Positions 63,299-64,000 of a DNA stretch of 64,000 bases are shown here, piece after piece. The translations under genes and the position numbers were made by a program. The DNA is from Yponomeuta sedellus (Eukaryota; Arthropoda; Insecta; Lepidoptera; Yponomeutidae): contig OW203726.1 of assembly GCA_934045075.1 (NCBI GenBank), forward strand, positions 4,349,535-4,413,534, written 5' to 3'. The first letter of the stretch is position 1; each line of letters opens with the position of its first letter. The notes beneath the pieces were generated by a model that did no database searches, was not told the DNA's origin, and saw nothing but the letters and a program-made list of their open reading frames with translations.

Positions 63299-64000
63299 TG
63301 ATACCGAAATAAGGAGCGCATAGGTACTGTTGCCGTGCCCGCGATTGCTTTTACCGCATGGAGCCCAAGGGTGACTATGCAACAAAAAAGAACATGAGCA
63401 AGTGTCGCCGATTGTACTTGTTACGTGACGACACTGTCTGCGGATAGCGAAATCCAGGGAATGCAGTAACCAGAGCTGCCAAGAGCTTCTTAACTTGATG
63501 GAAAATATATCCAATGCAATTTCATTCTGCAGTAGACAACTATACTATATTCCAGGTTATAAATATACAATTCAAAGTTAAAAGAAATGATAAATTAAAG
63601 ATTAAATGTAGTACACCCAAAATATGGGTGTTTTCTCGTGGTCCCATTATTTTGTCCCGTTATACGTCATCAACGGGTCCACGAGGGATAAATTATTTCT
63701 CGTGGTCCCGCTAATAAACATGATGCCTCCTGTATAAGAATTTTCACTGGCTTGTCACGTTCAGCGCCACGTTTCTCTCCTTCTCCCTTTGCTCCCTGTA
63801 TCCTTCTTCCGTTGCTCATACAACTTTCCTGAATTAAGTTTTATTGTTACATTTTGGAACAGAGAGTACTGGGATCGCATGAGGTCATGGGTAGCTTATT
63901 GTTAGTTTATTAGTTAAACAGAGATAAAGTCCGGGTCAAGTTTCGATTTTGGTAAACGTACTAGGCTCTCGAAAATGTAGAAGTAATTTTATAAATAGAT
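63299..64000. other. Anonymous sequence at the window end
   Basis: A phrase TTTCTCGTGGTCCCRTTAT occurs near 63630 and again near 63697, with the inverse GTCCACGAGGGATAA between them. No gene was recognised. Confidence 0.4.

Overview
The window is nuclear DNA of a moth or butterfly (Lepidoptera). The evidence is a seven-exon gene of the lepidopteran 27 kDa hemolymph protein family, spliceosomal introns throughout, and dense interspersed repeats (SINEs, RTE and jockey LINE remnants, piggyBac, Penelope-like and MITE copies). Nothing bacterial, viral or organellar was recognised.

Layout. (1) 5.2-38.0 kb, minus strand: one gene for a secreted 27 kDa hemolymph-type protein (288 aa from exons that all join in phase). 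Its largest intron (14.6-37.0 kb) and its other introns are packed with repeats, including a 2.2 kb piggyBac relic at 26.9-29.1 kb. (2) 38.5-40.4 kb: a jockey-type element that encodes only a gag-like ORF1, with an intact 9-bp target-site duplication. It lies just upstream of the hemolymph gene. (3) 41.1-43.9 kb, plus strand: an unrecognised membrane-protein-like ORF pair, then a small multi-exon THAP-domain gene. The THAP gene is broken in exon 3 and lies between 12-bp perfect inverted repeats. (4) 44.7-51.5 kb, minus strand: a single uninterrupted ORF of 2,278 codons, lysine- and serine-rich, with a recurring short FSF motif and a cysteine-rich C-terminal part; no family was recognised. (5) 54.3-55.0 kb, minus strand: a hydrophobic membrane protein of about 242 aa, also unrecognised. 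(6) 56.7-61.1 kb, minus strand: a calcyphosin-like (CAPSL) EF-hand gene; its first exon was not found. (7) Both ends of the window are repeats or anonymous sequence.

The genes do not form an obvious pathway. CAPSL, the 242-aa membrane protein and the 2,278-codon ORF are consecutive on the minus strand, but any functional link is speculation.

The most unusual content is in the repeats. One family of at least twelve copies looks like a 5S rRNA-derived SINE: a 5S-like internal control region, a long body and a LINE-like tail. One copy has an 11-bp target-site duplication. A second family carries a tRNA-like Pol III promoter between ends that are inverted repeats of each other, so it looks like a MITE, yet three insertions have direct repeats of 13, 14 and 16 bp, as retroposons do. 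Two foldback elements in CAPSL introns look like Penelope-derived inverted-LTR remnants.

All coordinates and splice sites were read by eye; no database search was run.
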